Of a stretch of 64,000 nt of DNA, positions 1 through 10,062 are shown piece by piece; the stretch's first letter is position 1, and every line of letters starts with the position of its first letter. The stretch is taken from positions 868,001 to 932,000 of the forward strand of contig JAUZSN010000002.1 of the NCBI GenBank assembly GCA_030949405.1. Reading direction: 5' to 3'. The translations under genes were made by a program, and so were the position numbers. The notes under the pieces were generated by a model. That model ran no database searches and was not told the origin of the DNA. It saw only the letters and a program-made list of their open reading frames with translations. Origin of the DNA: Methylococcales bacterium. Its GTDB lineage: Bacteria > Pseudomonadota > Gammaproteobacteria > Methylococcales > Methylomonadaceae.

Positions 1-936
1 GCCTTCTAAATCTCTGACATTAGACGGCACCCGTTTACTAATAAAAAAAGCAACTTCTTGAGATAAATCCACCCCAATAATACTGGCTTTTTTCATTAAA
101 ATCGCCGTTCGAGTTTCCAAATCAGGAGGTTCGATGGCAACAGGTAAGCCCCAGCCAAAACGAGATTTTAAACGGTCTTCAAGTCCTGCAATTTCTTTTG
201 GGTATTTATCACAGGTCAAAACAATTTGATGCTTTTTATCTAAAAGCGTATTGAAGGTATGAAAAAACTCTTCCTGAGACCGTTCTTTACCCGCTAAAAA
301 TTGAATATCATCGACTAATAAAACATCAATGCTACGGTAATAATCTTTAAATTTTGCAAAGCTATTTTGTTGCAGGGCTTTTACCATATCTCCAACAAAT
401 TTTTCAGAATGTAAATAGACTACATTTAATTGGGGCTTATCCTCAGCAATGGCATTACCGATAGCGTGCATTAAATGTGTTTTCCCCAAACCTGAATTAC
501 CATAAATAAATAAAGGGTTATAAGATTTCCCCATATTTTCAGCCACTTGAAAGGCTGCGGCTTTAGCTAATTGATTCGATTGACCCTCAACAAAACGGTC
601 AAAAGTAAACGCTTTATTTAAAAAACTGGGGTGTTTTTTTTGTACCGCCTTCGCAGCCAAACTTTTTTTAGTTTTTTGAGTGAAAATAGATTTTTGAGAT
701 TTAGAGCCAATTTCAAGCGAAAGCTCTAACGTACCATTAGAAAACTCATAAATAACATCTTCAAATTTATTAAAATAATGTTGCTTAACCCAGTCAAGAA
801 CAAAACGATTGGGGGCAAGTAATTTTACCCGCTCATTATTTTCTTCTGCCTGCAAAGGTCTAACCCAAGTACTAAAATCAGACGATGGGATTTCGTTCTC
901 AAGTCGGGAAAGGCAATTATTCCAAGTCATACTCAT
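1..936 (-). CDS. dnaA: Chromosomal replication initiator DnaA (3' part beyond window)
   Basis: The reverse strand encodes 312 codons, from ATG at 936 to the window edge. The protein starts MSMTWNNCLSRLENEIPSS, which is the DnaA domain I. A variable linker with QKTKKSLAAKAVQKK follows, then the AAA+ core: Walker A GNSGLGKTH near residues 144-152 and Walker B LLVDDIQFL near 204-212, ending in KRVPSNVRDLEG. The DNA-binding domain IV lies outside the window. An alternative ATG sits two codons in. DnaA binds TTATCCACA boxes and melts the origin. It is divergent from rpmH, a usual gammaproteobacterial arrangement. dnaN and recF, if conserved, would lie further left. gyrB is not with them but at 26.7 kb, so the classic dnaA-dnaN-recF-gyrB cluster is split. 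Confidence 0.97.
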   Translation of the reverse strand, partial: MSMTWNNCLSRLENEIPSSDFSTWVRPLQAEENNERVKLLAPNRFVLDWVKQHYFNKFEDVIYEFSNGTLELSLEIGSKSQKSIFTQKTKKSLAAKAVQKKHPSFLNKAFTFDRFVEGQSNQLAKAAAFQVAENMGKSYNPLFIYGNSGLGKTHLMHAIGNAIAEDKPQLNVVYLHSEKFVGDMVKALQQNSFAKFKDYYRSIDVLLVDDIQFLAGKERSQEEFFHTFNTLLDKKHQIVLTCDKYPKEIAGLEDRLKSRFGWGLPVAIEPPDLETRTAILMKKASIIGVDLSQEVAFFISKRVPSNVRDLEG

Positions 937-1078
937 AGTTTTCTAGGACTATAAGTCGCGCAAAAAGTAAAAATCAACAGCATTAGCTTTTTATCTATAA
1001 AATTGTGGGGCATTAAAAATCGAAGAGGGCTTTTAATCATTATCAACACAGATTAAAAGCAGTGTTTAATCAATAACA

Positions 1079-1108
1079 TTGACAGATAGACATGCTTTAT
1101 CATATCAT
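1079..1108 (+). promoter_or_regulatory. Putative sigma70 promoter of rpmH-rnpA-yidD-yidC
   Basis: TTGACA (1079-1084) is a perfect -35 box. TATCAT at 1103-1108, 18 bases further, is a plausible -10. The start of rpmH lies 56 bases downstream. The rest of the 937-1163 gap between dnaA and rpmH has only weak DnaA-box-like words (TTATCAACA near 1040) and no box array. Confidence 0.5.
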
Positions 1109-1163
1109 CCTTCGTCTTTTTTATCCGTTTTTTATTAAACATAACTTTTAGGTCTCAAGACTC

Positions 1164-1298
1164 ATGAAAAGAACTTACCAACCCAGTAAAATCAAACGCG
1201 TTCGTACTCACGGATTTCGTGCAAGAATGGCGACTAAAGCGGGTCGTAATGTGATCAAAGCGCGTCGTGCTAAGGGCCGTGCTAAATTAACCGTGTAG
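1164..1298 (+). CDS. rpmH: 50S ribosomal protein L34
   Basis: A 44-residue basic protein beginning [18 protein letters not shown] and ending KGRAKLTV, the full-length L34 signature. It is a component of the large ribosomal subunit. The gene is too short to be caught by ordinary length cut-offs. It sits immediately upstream of rnpA, as in nearly all bacteria, with seven bases between the stop and the rnpA start, so the two are co-transcribed. Confidence 0.99.
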   Translation: MKRTYQPSKIKRVRTHGFRARMATKAGRNVIKARRAKGRAKLTV

Positions 1299-1305
1299 TT
1301 GACCG

Positions 1306-1671
1306 TTGACAAGTCAACATTTTAACTTTCCTCCGGCTTCACGCTTAAAAACCCCAGCTGAGTTTAAACATGTTTTTACCTGCCCTGTAAAATCCACCGA
1401 TCGGTATTTTACCTTGTTAGCAATAAAAAATCCGCTTGAACATTCTCGGCTGGGGCTTGCGATTGCAAAAAAAAATATAAAACGGGCTGTTGATCGAAAT
1501 AAAATCAAGCGAGTAGCCAGAGAAAGTTTTAGATTACAACCGCATCAGCGCATAGCAATCGATATTGTCGTGTTAGCGCGCAGAGATGCGGCTAATGCCA
1601 CATCCACTCAATTAGCAACATCACTCGAAAGGCATTGGCAAAAATTGGTCAAGAAATGCGACAATTGCTGA
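1306..1671 (+). CDS. rnpA: Ribonuclease P protein component
   Basis: 121 residues with the RnpA core: [17 protein letters not shown] at the N-terminus, [21 protein letters not shown] (the RNR-like RNA-binding helix) near residues 50-70, and [11 protein letters not shown]. The protein binds the catalytic RNase P RNA and helps it trim tRNA 5' leaders. The only in-frame start that keeps the conserved N-terminus is a TTG at 1306. The 3' end overlaps yidD by 16 bases, so translation is probably coupled. Confidence 0.96.
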   Translation: MTSQHFNFPPASRLKTPAEFKHVFTCPVKSTDRYFTLLAIKNPLEHSRLGLAIAKKNIKRAVDRNKIKRVARESFRLQPHQRIAIDIVVLARRDAANATSTQLATSLERHWQKLVKKCDNC

Positions 1672-1889
1672 TAGCCATTATAAAATTCTATGGAATTTTT
1701 ATAAGTCCTTTGTTGGGGAATCATTGTCGATTTCATCCAAGTTGTTCAGGTTATGCCCTAGAAGCCATTCAACTGCATGGTGCTTTTAAGGGGTCTTATC
1801 TCACACTTAAACGCTTATTAAAATGCCACCCCTTTCACCCAGGGGGGCTAGACCCTGTTCCCGAAAAAATTGGTAAAAAAAATGGATAA
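1656..1889 (+). CDS. yidD: Membrane protein insertion efficiency factor YidD
   Basis: 77 residues from ATG 1656 ([18 protein letters not shown]), chosen over the upstream ATG at 1635 because family members begin at this MRxL. Diagnostic motifs are [15 protein letters not shown] and [13 protein letters not shown], with the three conserved Cys. YidD is a small membrane-associated protein that assists YidC-dependent insertion. It overlaps rnpA upstream and yidC downstream, the universal rnpA-yidD-yidC order. Confidence 0.95.
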   Translation: MRQLLIAIIKFYGIFISPLLGNHCRFHPSCSGYALEAIQLHGAFKGSYLTLKRLLKCHPFHPGGLDPVPEKIGKKNG

Positions 1890-3582
1890 TATTAGATTTA
1901 TACTAATGCTTGCTTTAGCAATGATTGGTTACATGATGTGGGAATCATGGCAGATAGATTATGTTTACCCAAAACCCGATATTAACGCAATAGAATTACC
2001 CACCGTTGATAATAAAGAGGAGTTGCCGCTTAATAGCGGCACTGCACAAACTAATAATAAAACTACAATTGATTCTTCCGTTCCTTTAGCACAGGTTGAT
2101 TCAGGTAATTTAGTTAAAGTTGAGACCGATGTTTTTTCTTTAGAAGTTGATACACAAGGGGGTACGTTACGTAATCTTGATTTAATCAAATATCCACTTG
2201 AAAAAGAAAATACCGTTGTTACAAAGCTACTTAAAATGATTGGAATCGAGGCTGATGAAACCGACATTAGCCCCATGCGCTTATTTGACAGCAGTCTTGA
2301 GAAATTGTTTTTAGCCCAAAGTGGTTTAATTGCAAGCACAAACTCAGCGACCGCCCCTGATCATCATCAATTTTTTACCGTTGAAAAAAATAGCTATAAA
2401 ATGGCGATTGGTGAAGAAACATTAGTCGTTCCGTTGACATGGGATAACGGTCAAGGTTTAAAAGTTACAAAAACATTAACTTTTACTCGGGGTAGTTATA
2501 ATATCAAACTATCACAAACCTTAAATAATACCAGCGATCAAATTTGGACGGGTAGACAATATAGCCAGTTCCAAAAACGTCCCTACGAAGAAGAGAAAAA
2601 GAACACTTTTATCCGAACCTATACGGGCGGCGTGTTTTATACTGAAGAAGATAAATACCAGAAAATTAACTTTGAAGACATGGCCGAAGAAAGCCTAAAA
2701 GTTACCACGCTGGGAGGTTGGAGTGGTTATATTCAGCACTATTTTGGCGCATTATGGGTTCCACCCGCTGAGCAAGAAAATAATTTTTACAGTAAAGAAT
2801 TAAAAGATTGGCGTTATGTTATCGGTTCGTACTCCCCAGAGATTACGGTTGCCGCAGGCACACAAGCCGAATTAAAAGCCCAATTATTTGTCGGCCCTAA
2901 AATTCAACCGATGATGGCAGAAGTTTCACCGGGTTTAGAATTAACCGTTGATTATGGTTGGTTAACTTTTTTTGGAAAATATATTTACGCAGGACTTAAC
3001 TGGTTTAATGGACACATTCATAACTGGGGCTTGTCTATTCTTTGCGTCACCTTTTGTATTAAATTATTATTCTTTCCTTTATCGCAAGCCAGTTACCGTT
3101 CTATGGCAAGAATGCGTAAAATTCAGCCGAAGTTAAAAGAATTAAAAGAACAATATGCAGACGATAGACAACGTTTCAACACTGAAATGATGTCGATGTA
3201 TAAAAAAGAAAAAGTGAACCCGTTGGGTGGTTGTTTACCGATTATGGTACAAATCCCCGTCTTTATTTCACTTTATTGGGTATTGATTGAAACCGTTGAA
3301 TTGCGTCAAGCCCCATTTTTAGGCTGGTTGATGGATTTATCGGCACAAGATCCCTTTTTCTTATTGCCTGTTTTATACGGGATTACGATGAAGATTCAGC
3401 AAAGTTTGAATCCGCCTCCGATAGACCCTGTACAAGCAAGAGTGATGCAGATGTTCCCAATCATGTTCACCTTTTTCTTCTTGTTTTTCCCATCAGGTTT
3501 GGTTTTGTATTGGATTTGTAATAACACCTTGTCTATTATTCAGCAATGGTTTATTACCAAAAGGATTGCGGCTGAAAATTAA
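1882..3582 (+). CDS. yidC: Membrane protein insertase YidC (Oxa1 family)
   Basis: 566 residues starting [20 protein letters not shown] at ATG 1882; a TTG four codons upstream is less likely. Order: N-terminal signal-anchor helix, a large periplasmic beta domain (about residues 70-340), then the conserved 60KD_IMP membrane core. The core begins at [20 protein letters not shown], has the cytoplasmic hairpin [18 protein letters not shown], and ends with helices including [19 protein letters not shown] and [18 protein letters not shown]. It inserts and folds inner-membrane proteins alone or with SecYEG. A strong terminator follows. Confidence 0.98.
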   Translation: MDNIRFILMLALAMIGYMMWESWQIDYVYPKPDINAIELPTVDNKEELPLNSGTAQTNNKTTIDSSVPLAQVDSGNLVKVETDVFSLEVDTQGGTLRNLDLIKYPLEKENTVVTKLLKMIGIEADETDISPMRLFDSSLEKLFLAQSGLIASTNSATAPDHHQFFTVEKNSYKMAIGEETLVVPLTWDNGQGLKVTKTLTFTRGSYNIKLSQTLNNTSDQIWTGRQYSQFQKRPYEEEKKNTFIRTYTGGVFYTEEDKYQKINFEDMAEESLKVTTLGGWSGYIQHYFGALWVPPAEQENNFYSKELKDWRYVIGSYSPEITVAAGTQAELKAQLFVGPKIQPMMAEVSPGLELTVDYGWLTFFGKYIYAGLNWFNGHIHNWGLSILCVTFCIKLLFFPLSQASYRSMARMRKIQPKLKELKEQYADDRQRFNTEMMSMYKKEKVNPLGGCLPIMVQIPVFISLYWVLIETVELRQAPFLGWLMDLSAQDPFFLLPVLYGITMKIQQSLNPPPIDPVQARVMQMFPIMFTFFFLFFPSGLVLYWICNNTLSIIQQWFITKRIAAEN

Positions 3583-3612
3583 GTCTAAGTCTAAGTCTTA
3601 TCAGTTATCATA

Positions 3613-3652
3613 AAAATGCCGAATATATTTAAAATGTATTCGGCATTTTTTA
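3613..3652 (+). terminator. Rho-independent terminator after yidC
   Basis: AAATGCCGAATA and TATTCGGCATTT form a 12-bp stem around a short A/T loop, followed by a T-run. It closes the rpmH-yidC transcription unit and separates it from the ATPase gene that starts 16 bases later. Confidence 0.9.
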
Positions 3653-3667
3653 TGAACTATTAAAATA

Positions 3668-4726
3668 ATGGTTAATGAAATGTCACATATAAAAAAGATA
3701 GAGATCAATAATTTTCGATGCTTTGAAAAATTTGAAATTGGCGACTTTAAAACAATTAATGTATTAGTTGGGAAAAGTAATAGTGGAAAATCATGCTTAT
3801 TAGAAAGCTTATTTATTGCTATTGATGCTAATCCTCTTATGCCCGCTGGTCTGAATAATCTTCGTGGTTTAGGTTATTCTTCTGAGCAATTAAAATATCT
3901 TTTTCATAATTTTGATTTAAATACCGCCCCTATATTGAAAATTAATTTTAGTGACCAAAGAAATACGGAATTAAAACTATCCCCCAATTATAATATTGCA
4001 ACTATAAATGAAAAACCGATCACTCGTCTTTCAAGTTCAGTTTCTAAAAAAGTCATCGGGATTAATTTAGAATTAAAACTATCTTCCGAAAAAATTTATA
4101 AAGCCAGTTATATGCTTGATGATGAAGGCAATCAAAAAAATATCTTATCTGATTATCAAAGCAACATAACTGCTGCTTTTATCCCACCTATTTTCTTAGG
4201 TGGATTTGCTTTAACTTGTTATTCTGAACTCATAAAAAAAAGAAAAGAAGCCGTTATTTTAGAAATATTACAAAAAATAGAACCGAAGATACAAGGTATA
4301 CAGGCATTACCTGAGGGAATATTTTTTATCTACGATAAGATGAATGAATTAGTCCCTATCCAAATCTTAGGGGGAGGAATACAGCAAGCCTTTAATATTA
4401 TCACGCAGATTGCTAATGAAGACTTTAACGTGATTTTCATTGATGAAATAGAAACAGGGCTGCATTACTCAGCGCATAGTGAACTATGGAAGGGTATTTT
4501 TGCACTCTGTAAAACCTTAAACACTCAACTTTTTATAACCACGCATAATATTGAAACGTTGAGTTCGCTTAAAGAAGTTTTAGAATTAGATGAATATCAA
4601 TCTATGCAAAATGAAATGGCCATTTTTAATTTAGTTAATACAAAAAAATATGGCTTAAAAGCTTATCAATACTCTTTTGAGGGAATTAAAGAAGCGATTG
4701 AACTAAACCAAGAAATGCGGTATTAA
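3668..4726 (+). CDS. OLD-like AAA family ATPase, probable partner of the disrupted TOPRIM gene
   Basis: 352 residues of the AAA_15/AAA_21 (SMC/ABC-like) class. IEINNFRCFEKFEIGDFK is the typical N-terminal strand-turn, followed by Walker A VGKSNSGKSCLLES near residues 34-47. Further on are a Walker B block VIFIDEIETGLHYS near 257-270 and the switch ITTHNIETLSS. A second ATG at 3680 (MSHIKKIEI) is an equally good start. The gene ends two bases before a TOPRIM/DUF3226 gene that an IS has split, so the pair was an operon. ATPase plus TOPRIM pairs resemble OLD/PARIS-type phage-defence modules. That role is inference; the ATPase family call is firm. Confidence 0.8.
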   Translation: MVNEMSHIKKIEINNFRCFEKFEIGDFKTINVLVGKSNSGKSCLLESLFIAIDANPLMPAGLNNLRGLGYSSEQLKYLFHNFDLNTAPILKINFSDQRNTELKLSPNYNIATINEKPITRLSSSVSKKVIGINLELKLSSEKIYKASYMLDDEGNQKNILSDYQSNITAAFIPPIFLGGFALTCYSELIKKRKEAVILEILQKIEPKIQGIQALPEGIFFIYDKMNELVPIQILGGGIQQAFNIITQIANEDFNVIFIDEIETGLHYSAHSELWKGIFALCKTLNTQLFITTHNIETLSSLKEVLELDEYQSMQNEMAIFNLVNTKKYGLKAYQYSFEGIKEAIELNQEMRY

Positions 4727-4728
4727 AT

Positions 4729-6461
4729 ATGAATACTCAAATATTTGTTGAAGGAATAGCGGATCAAAAGTTTATAGAAGATTATGTTCAGTAGACTTGT
4801 TCTTCTAAATAAAATATATTAAAATCAATTGCTTATATATAATTGATAACATTCACAATCAGTTGATACAGCCTAATAAATAAACTTTAAATTAAATTAT
4901 TAAAAATAATAAATAAGCTTTATAATAAATTTCTATAAAAAATAAAAATCAAAGTATAACATGAAAATAAAAGAAATTTTACCAAGAATTTATGATGATA
5001 GACAGTTAAGAGCTTTAACAGGATTAAAAACAGAACATTTTATTTTACTATTATCTCTATTTGAAAAGACCCTTATTGAAGATCAAAAAGAAAAACATGA
5101 AAATAAAGAAAGAAAATACGGTAGTGGTTTAGATAGCACATTAAAAACACCCGCAGACAAATTATTATTTATATTAAATTATATGAAGTGCTATTCTACT
5201 CTTTCGATCACTTAGGGTTTTCTTTTAATATGAATAAATCATGCGCCCATACTCATGTATACAAATTATTTCCAATTTTAATAAAGACGTTAGATATATT
5301 TAATGTTTTACCTGCAACAAGTTTTTCAACCCCTGAAGAAATGCAGCAGGCTTTTGGCGGAGTTCAAACATTGATAATAGATGCTACAGAGCGTGCTGTA
5401 CAACGCCCTAGTGACTATGAAGAACAAAATGAATTTTACAGTGGTAAAAAAACAGCATACAATTAAAAATACCACTATAGCTTCTTTAGGTCATTTAATT
5501 TTATATATTAGGGTTAGTTTTCCGGTAAAAATCATGATTATGGAATGTTTAAAAAGAATTTAATCCAGAATTAAATTGGTTTAGTAATTTTAATATATTT
5601 ATTGATTTAGGTTATTTGGGGTTTAATAATGAATATAAAACTAATTCGGTAAATATTCCTCATAAAAAACCAAATAAATCTAAGCATAATCCAAACCCAA
5701 CATTAACAGAAAATAAAAAAAAAGAAAACAAAGATATGAGTCGTGAAAGAGTCATTGTTGAGCATGTAATCGGTGGAATGAAAAGATATAGATGCCTAGT
5801 TGACAAGTTTAGAAATAAAAAAGAAGGTGTAAAAGATTTATTTTCTTTTTTAGCGGCTATCCTATGGAATTTTAACATGATATATTAACTTCTTCTTAAA
5901 GAACAAGTCTATTATTTAGATTTGAGGGTAAAACCAACTATTATACAGACTAGAGGATGGACAACTATTTCAAGCTCAACTGAAAAAGGAAGAAATCTGA
6001 AGCTTCAGATGAATAGAAATACGGCGGAAGGGGGTATAAATTTAATTATTTTTGATACGGACTTAAATTTTATAAAACGACAAACCGAAATAAATCAATG
6101 GGAACTAGATTGTCAATTTGAATTATTTCTTTTTCCTCTCAATCACGAAAAAAGTACAGGTGCATTAGAAGATTTACTTGAAAAAATTATAGTCCCTGAA
6201 AACCAAGTGATTTTTGAATGCTGGGAAAAATATGAACGCTGTTTAGAGCATCATAATAAAAATTTAACGACCCCCGCTAAAAAGTCAAAAATATATTGTT
6301 ATCTTGAAACGTTGGTTGGAAACTCCCGAAGTGAAAAAGATAAAATTAAAGATCACCAGCGAAATTTTTTAGAGCCTAAGCATTGGGATTTAGACAGTCA
6401 GGCTTTAAATCCTTTAAATCCTTTAAAAGAATTCTTAGAAACTAATTTAAAAAATGACTGA
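4729..6461 (+). pseudogene. DUF3226/TOPRIM-like protein split by an IS
   Basis: The 5' piece (4729-4792) encodes MNTQIFVEGIADQKFIEDYV. The 3' piece runs in frame from 5914 to 6461 (YLDLRVKPTIIQTRGW...). Removing the IS and one flanking triplet gives a 203-residue protein with the two TOPRIM hallmarks: the N-terminal VEGIAD glutamate and LIIFDTD (DxD). DUF3226 proteins are TOPRIM-fold nuclease-like partners of AAA ATPases. The 3' end overlaps mnmE by eight bases. The 3' part could still be translated from TTG 5922, but it would lack the catalytic glutamate, so the module is probably inactive. Confidence 0.8.
4793..5910 (+). mobile_element. ISL2-group IS5-family element, copy 1 (degenerate)
   Basis: A 1118-bp element with inverted ends AGACTTGTTCTT / AAGAACAAGTCT. 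Its transposase reading frame starts at 4961 (MKIKEILPRIYDDRQLRALT). The DDE residues are in LIIDATERAVQRP, IDLGYLGF and RVIVEHVIGGMKRY. This copy is dead: a 2-nt insertion at about 5201 shifts the frame, the A8 slippery run is A7 (5416-5422), and one A is missing in the run near 5555. The flanking triplets are AGT and ATT, a single-base departure from a perfect 3-bp duplication. Confidence 0.93.
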
Positions 6462-7794
6462 TACTATAGCTGCAATCGCCACCGCCGCAGGAAATGGAGG
6501 CGTAGGCATTATTCGATTATCGGGTAAAAAAGCCAAGGCTATTGCCTTAATCCTGACGCAACATCCAACCTTCAAACCCCGCTTTGCCCATTTCAGTTCT
6601 TTTTATGAAAAGGAGAACCAAGTCTTAGATTCAGGAATTTGTCTTTATTTTCCCGCCCCTGCCTCTTATACAGGCGAGGATGTGGTTGAATTGCAAGTTC
6701 ACGGCGGAACAGTGGTTTTAGATATGCTCTTACGTCGAGTTCTCTCTTTAGGGGCAAGACTCGCTAATGCGGGCGAATTTACCGAACGTGCTTTTTTAAA
6801 TGATAAATTAGATTTAACCCAAGCCGAAGCGATTGCCGATTTAATTGAAAGCAGTACCGAGCAATCGGTACGCTCGGCACAAAAATCAATGCAAGGGGTT
6901 TTTTCAGACCAAATTAACGCCTTAGTTGAAGATCTGACCAAGCTAAGAATTTATGTTGAAGCGGCAATTGATTTTGTTGATGAAGAGATTGATTTTTTAG
7001 GTGATGGCGTGGTTGAAACGAAATTAACCACCTTAATTGAAAAAATTCAAACCATCCAAAAAACAGCGGAACAGGGTCGTTTATTACGCGATGGCATGAC
7101 CGTGGTTTTAGTCGGCAAACCCAATGCAGGAAAATCCAGTTTATTAAATGCACTGGCAGGTCATGATGCCGCGATTGTGACTGAAATTGCAGGCACGACA
7201 CGGGATGTTTTAAGAGAACGGATTCAAATAGAAGGAATGCCCTTACACATTATTGATACCGCAGGTTTACGGGAAAGTGATAATCCAATTGAACAAGAAG
7301 GTATCCGTCGAGCGCGTGAAGAATTAAAAAAAGCCGACTGTGTTGTTTTATTAGTGGATTCCAGAGAAGGGAAGCCCGATGCTGAACTGTTAAATAGTTT
7401 ACCGCCCTCTATTCCGCTTATCACCCTCTATAATAAAATTGATTTAATTAATCACTCACCCGAAAGCAAAGAAACCCCAACGGGCTGTGAAATTTATTTA
7501 TCCTTAAAACCAGAAAGGGGATTAAATTTACTTAAAGATAAATTAAAGAAAAACATGGGTTACATAGAAAGTAGTGATACGGTTTTTATTGCCCGTCGTC
7601 GTCATGTTGAAGCTTTAAATCGTGCTAATGAATATGTAGGGAATGCGTTAAACCAATTACAAACCACACTAGCGGGTGAGTTAGTCGCCGAAGATTTACG
7701 TCAAGCACAAACTAGTTTGGCGGAAATTACAGGAACAGTGAGTTCAGATGATTTATTAGGGAAGATTTTTTCTAGTTTTTGTATTGGAAAGTAA
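6454..7794 (+). CDS. mnmE: tRNA-modifying GTPase MnmE (TrmE/ThdF)
   Basis: 446 residues, full length. The N-terminal tetrahydrofolate-binding domain (TIAAIATAAGNGGVGIIRLSG) is followed by a helical domain with an inserted G domain: G1 GKPNAGKSS near residues 220-228, G3 DTAG near 267, G4 NKID near 327. It ends in the catalytic C-terminal CIGK. With MnmG it makes the 5-carboxymethylaminomethyl group on wobble U34 of tRNAs. It starts at ATG 6454, overlapping the TOPRIM pseudogene. Its last 18 bases double as an integration site. Confidence 0.98.
   Translation: MTDTIAAIATAAGNGGVGIIRLSGKKAKAIALILTQHPTFKPRFAHFSSFYEKENQVLDSGICLYFPAPASYTGEDVVELQVHGGTVVLDMLLRRVLSLGARLANAGEFTERAFLNDKLDLTQAEAIADLIESSTEQSVRSAQKSMQGVFSDQINALVEDLTKLRIYVEAAIDFVDEEIDFLGDGVVETKLTTLIEKIQTIQKTAEQGRLLRDGMTVVLVGKPNAGKSSLLNALAGHDAAIVTEIAGTTRDVLRERIQIEGMPLHIIDTAGLRESDNPIEQEGIRRAREELKKADCVVLLVDSREGKPDAELLNSLPPSIPLITLYNKIDLINHSPESKETPTGCEIYLSLKPERGLNLLKDKLKKNMGYIESSDTVFIARRRHVEALNRANEYVGNALNQLQTTLAGELVAEDLRQAQTSLAEITGTVSSDDLLGKIFSSFCIGK
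7777..7794 (+). other. attB-like integration site at the 3' end of mnmE
   Basis: TTTTGTATTGGAAAGTAA, the last codons of mnmE, differs at two positions from the 18-bp target TTCTGTATTGGTAAGTAA known from SGI1-type integrative elements, which insert at this gene end. An integrase gene lies 250 bases downstream in the expected place. I did not find a second copy that would mark the far end of the island. Confidence 0.65.
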
Positions 7795-7903
7795 AATCAT
7801 AAATCAACACGTCCATAGCATCCAAATAACACCTTAAAGCCTCTGTTATTAAGGTATTACTATCCCCCTACATTTCAGTTAGTCCCATAAAACCCCCTAT
7901 AAA

Positions 7904-8021
7904 TGTACCCATGATGCTAATATTGCTTATAACCGATGGGTACAAAATAGCATTTTTACCCTGTAAATAGGTACATTTAACCCTAAGCTATTGTTATTCA
8001 GTAGTATTTAAGATGGGTACA
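7904..8021 (+). promoter_or_regulatory. Repeated TGGGTACA words upstream of the integrase
   Basis: The 250-base gap between mnmE and the integrase holds TGTACCCAT (7904-7912) in one orientation. The inverse, ATGGGTACA, occurs at 7936-7944 and 8013-8021, with a weaker TAGGTACAT at 7968-7976. Repeats like these next to an integrase are typical of arm-type or excisionase binding sites or an operator. No protein assignment is possible from sequence alone. Confidence 0.45.
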
Positions 8022-8044
8022 TTCTTGCAAATAAAGGGGTAAAC

Positions 8045-9952
8045 ATGGCTTTATCAGATACCAAGATACGGAATTTAGTTAAAAAAGATAAGCTTTACCA
8101 AGTAGCCGATGGGGGCGGGTTATCACTTGAGATATTAAAAAGTGGTAAGAAAGTTTGGCGGATGAGTTACAGGCTTGATGGAAAAAAGGAACGGGTAACG
8201 ATTGGCGAATATCCTTTTATTACATTGGCAGAAGCCAGGGCCAAGCGGCATGAGTTTAAAGAAATGATTACTCACGGTCGTTCGCCAATGAAAGAGAAAC
8301 AAAAAAATAAAGTATTAAAAGAACCTGATACCGTGGCTTTATTTGCAGAGCTTTGGGTACAAGACATGGTTATTCCCAATAACAAGAAGCCTATAGCCAT
8401 TCAGCGTATTTTAACCAAGGATGTAATGCCTATTATTGGCGATAAGCTTTTAAAGGATGTTTCTGTTTCCGATATTTTAAGGATAACCGATAGGATAAAG
8501 GCACGTGGTTCTGATTCTATCGCCTTAGATGCAAGAGGAATTTTAAAACGCTTATTTTCTTATGCGATTACACGTGACAAAGTGCAAACGAATCCAGCCG
8601 CCAAAATTGATGCCCAATATATTGCCACCGCTAAAAGCCGTGATAGATCATTAAGCAGTGATGAGTTAGCTATATTAGACTTGTTCTTTAAGAAGAAGTT
8701 AATATATCATGTTAAAATTCCATAGGATAGCCGCTAAAAAAGAAAATAAATCTTTTACACCTTCTTTTTTATTTCTAAACTTGTCAACTAGACATCTATA
8801 TCTTTTCATTCCACCGATTACATGCTCAACAATGACTCTTTCACGACTCATCTCTTTGTTTTCTTTTTTTTGTTTTTCAGTTAATGTTGGGTTTGGATTA
8901 TGCTTAGATTTATTTGGTTTTTTATGAGGAATATTTACCGAATTAGTTTTATATTCATTATTAAACCCTAAATAACCTAAATCAATAAATATATTAAAAT
9001 TACTAAACCAATTTAATTCTGGATTAAATTCTTTTTTAAACATTCCATAATCATGATTTTTACCTGGAAAACTAACCCCAATATATAAAATTAAATGACC
9101 TAAAGAAGCTATAGTGGTATTTTTAATTGTATGCTGTTTTTTTTACCACTGTAAAATTCATTTTGTTCTTCATAGTCACTAGGGCGTTGTACAGCACGCT
9201 CTGTAGTATCTATTATCAATGTTTGAACTCCGCCAAAAGCCTGCTGCATTTCTTCAGGGGTTGAAAAACTTGTTGCAGGTAAAACATTAAATATATCTAA
9301 CGTCTTTATTAAAATTGGAAATAATTTGTATACATGAGTATGAGCGCATGATTTATTCATATTAAAAGAAAACCCTAAGTGATCGAAAGTAGAATAGCAC
9401 TTCATATAATTTAATATAAATAATAATTTGTCTGCGGGTGTTTTTAATGTGCTATCTAAACCACTACCGTATTTTCTTTCTTTATTTTCATGTTTTTATT
9501 TTTGATCTTCAATAAGGGTCTTTTCAAATAGAGATAATAGTAAAATAAAATGTTCTGTTTTTAATCCTGTTAAAGCTCTTAACTGTCTATCATCATAAAT
9601 TCTTGGTAAAATTTCTTTTATTTTCATGTTATACTTTGATTTTTATTTTTTATAGAAATTTATTATAAAGCTTATTTATTATTTTTAATAATTTAATTTA
9701 AAGTTTATTTATTAGGCTGTATCAACTGATTGTGAGTGTTATCAAGTATATATAAGCAATTGATTTTAATATATTTTATTTAGAAGAACAAGTCTATTAT
9801 TAAAATCTGTCAATAAATCGTCTATAAGCCGTTATAACAAGCTAGCTGTGCATTTACTTATTCTTTGCATGGTGCCAACACTTCGGACAGTTTTAATGCG
9901 AGATAACCCCGAAGCTACAAAGCTCCTCGTATTGAGAAGAGCATTTTATTAA
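8045..9952 (+). pseudogene. int: P4/SGI1-type tyrosine integrase, split by an IS and truncated
   Basis: The N-terminal DUF4102 arm-binding domain (MALSDTKIRNLVKKDKLYQV...GGLSLEI) and core-binding domain (FAELWVQDMV...KDVMPIIGDKLL...ILKRLFSYAI) are intact to 8676. After IS copy 2 the same frame resumes at 9799 with KSVNKSSISRYNKLAVHLLILCMV. It then runs into unrelated sequence at about 9871 and stops at 9952. The catalytic R-H-R-Y part is therefore lost. AAGGGG sits a few bases before the ATG. The position immediately after the mnmE attB-like site points to an SGI1-like integrative element that founded this island. Confidence 0.85.
8677..9795 (-). mobile_element. ISL2-group IS5-family element, copy 2
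   Basis: 1119 bp, ends as in copy 1, perfect ATT/ATT duplication (8674-8676 and 9796-9798). It sits inside the integrase gene. The downstream half of the transposase is complete here (8699-9043, ending in LWNFNMIY) and the slippery A8 run is kept. The upstream half has a nonsense codon (near 9498, K to stop in the KEKHEN segment), so the copy is inactive by itself. Confidence 0.95.
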
Positions 9953-10062
9953 ACTCAGGTCTACCCCCACGGCTTTCTCATAAAAAATAACATTGACATA
10001 TTTGGTAAAATACAATTATTTAAATTTACCACAACATGCCAATTCCAACCTCAAATAATAAT

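Noticed and set aside
937-1163. dnaA-rpmH gap as the replication origin
   Set aside because: Only weak DnaA-box-like words (TTATCAACA) and no array; the cluster at 41.4 kb is far stronger.
3668-6461. Calling the ATPase/TOPRIM pair PARIS (AriA-AriB) outright
   Set aside because: The TOPRIM partner looks like DUF3226, not the DUF4435 of AriB; only the general architecture matches.
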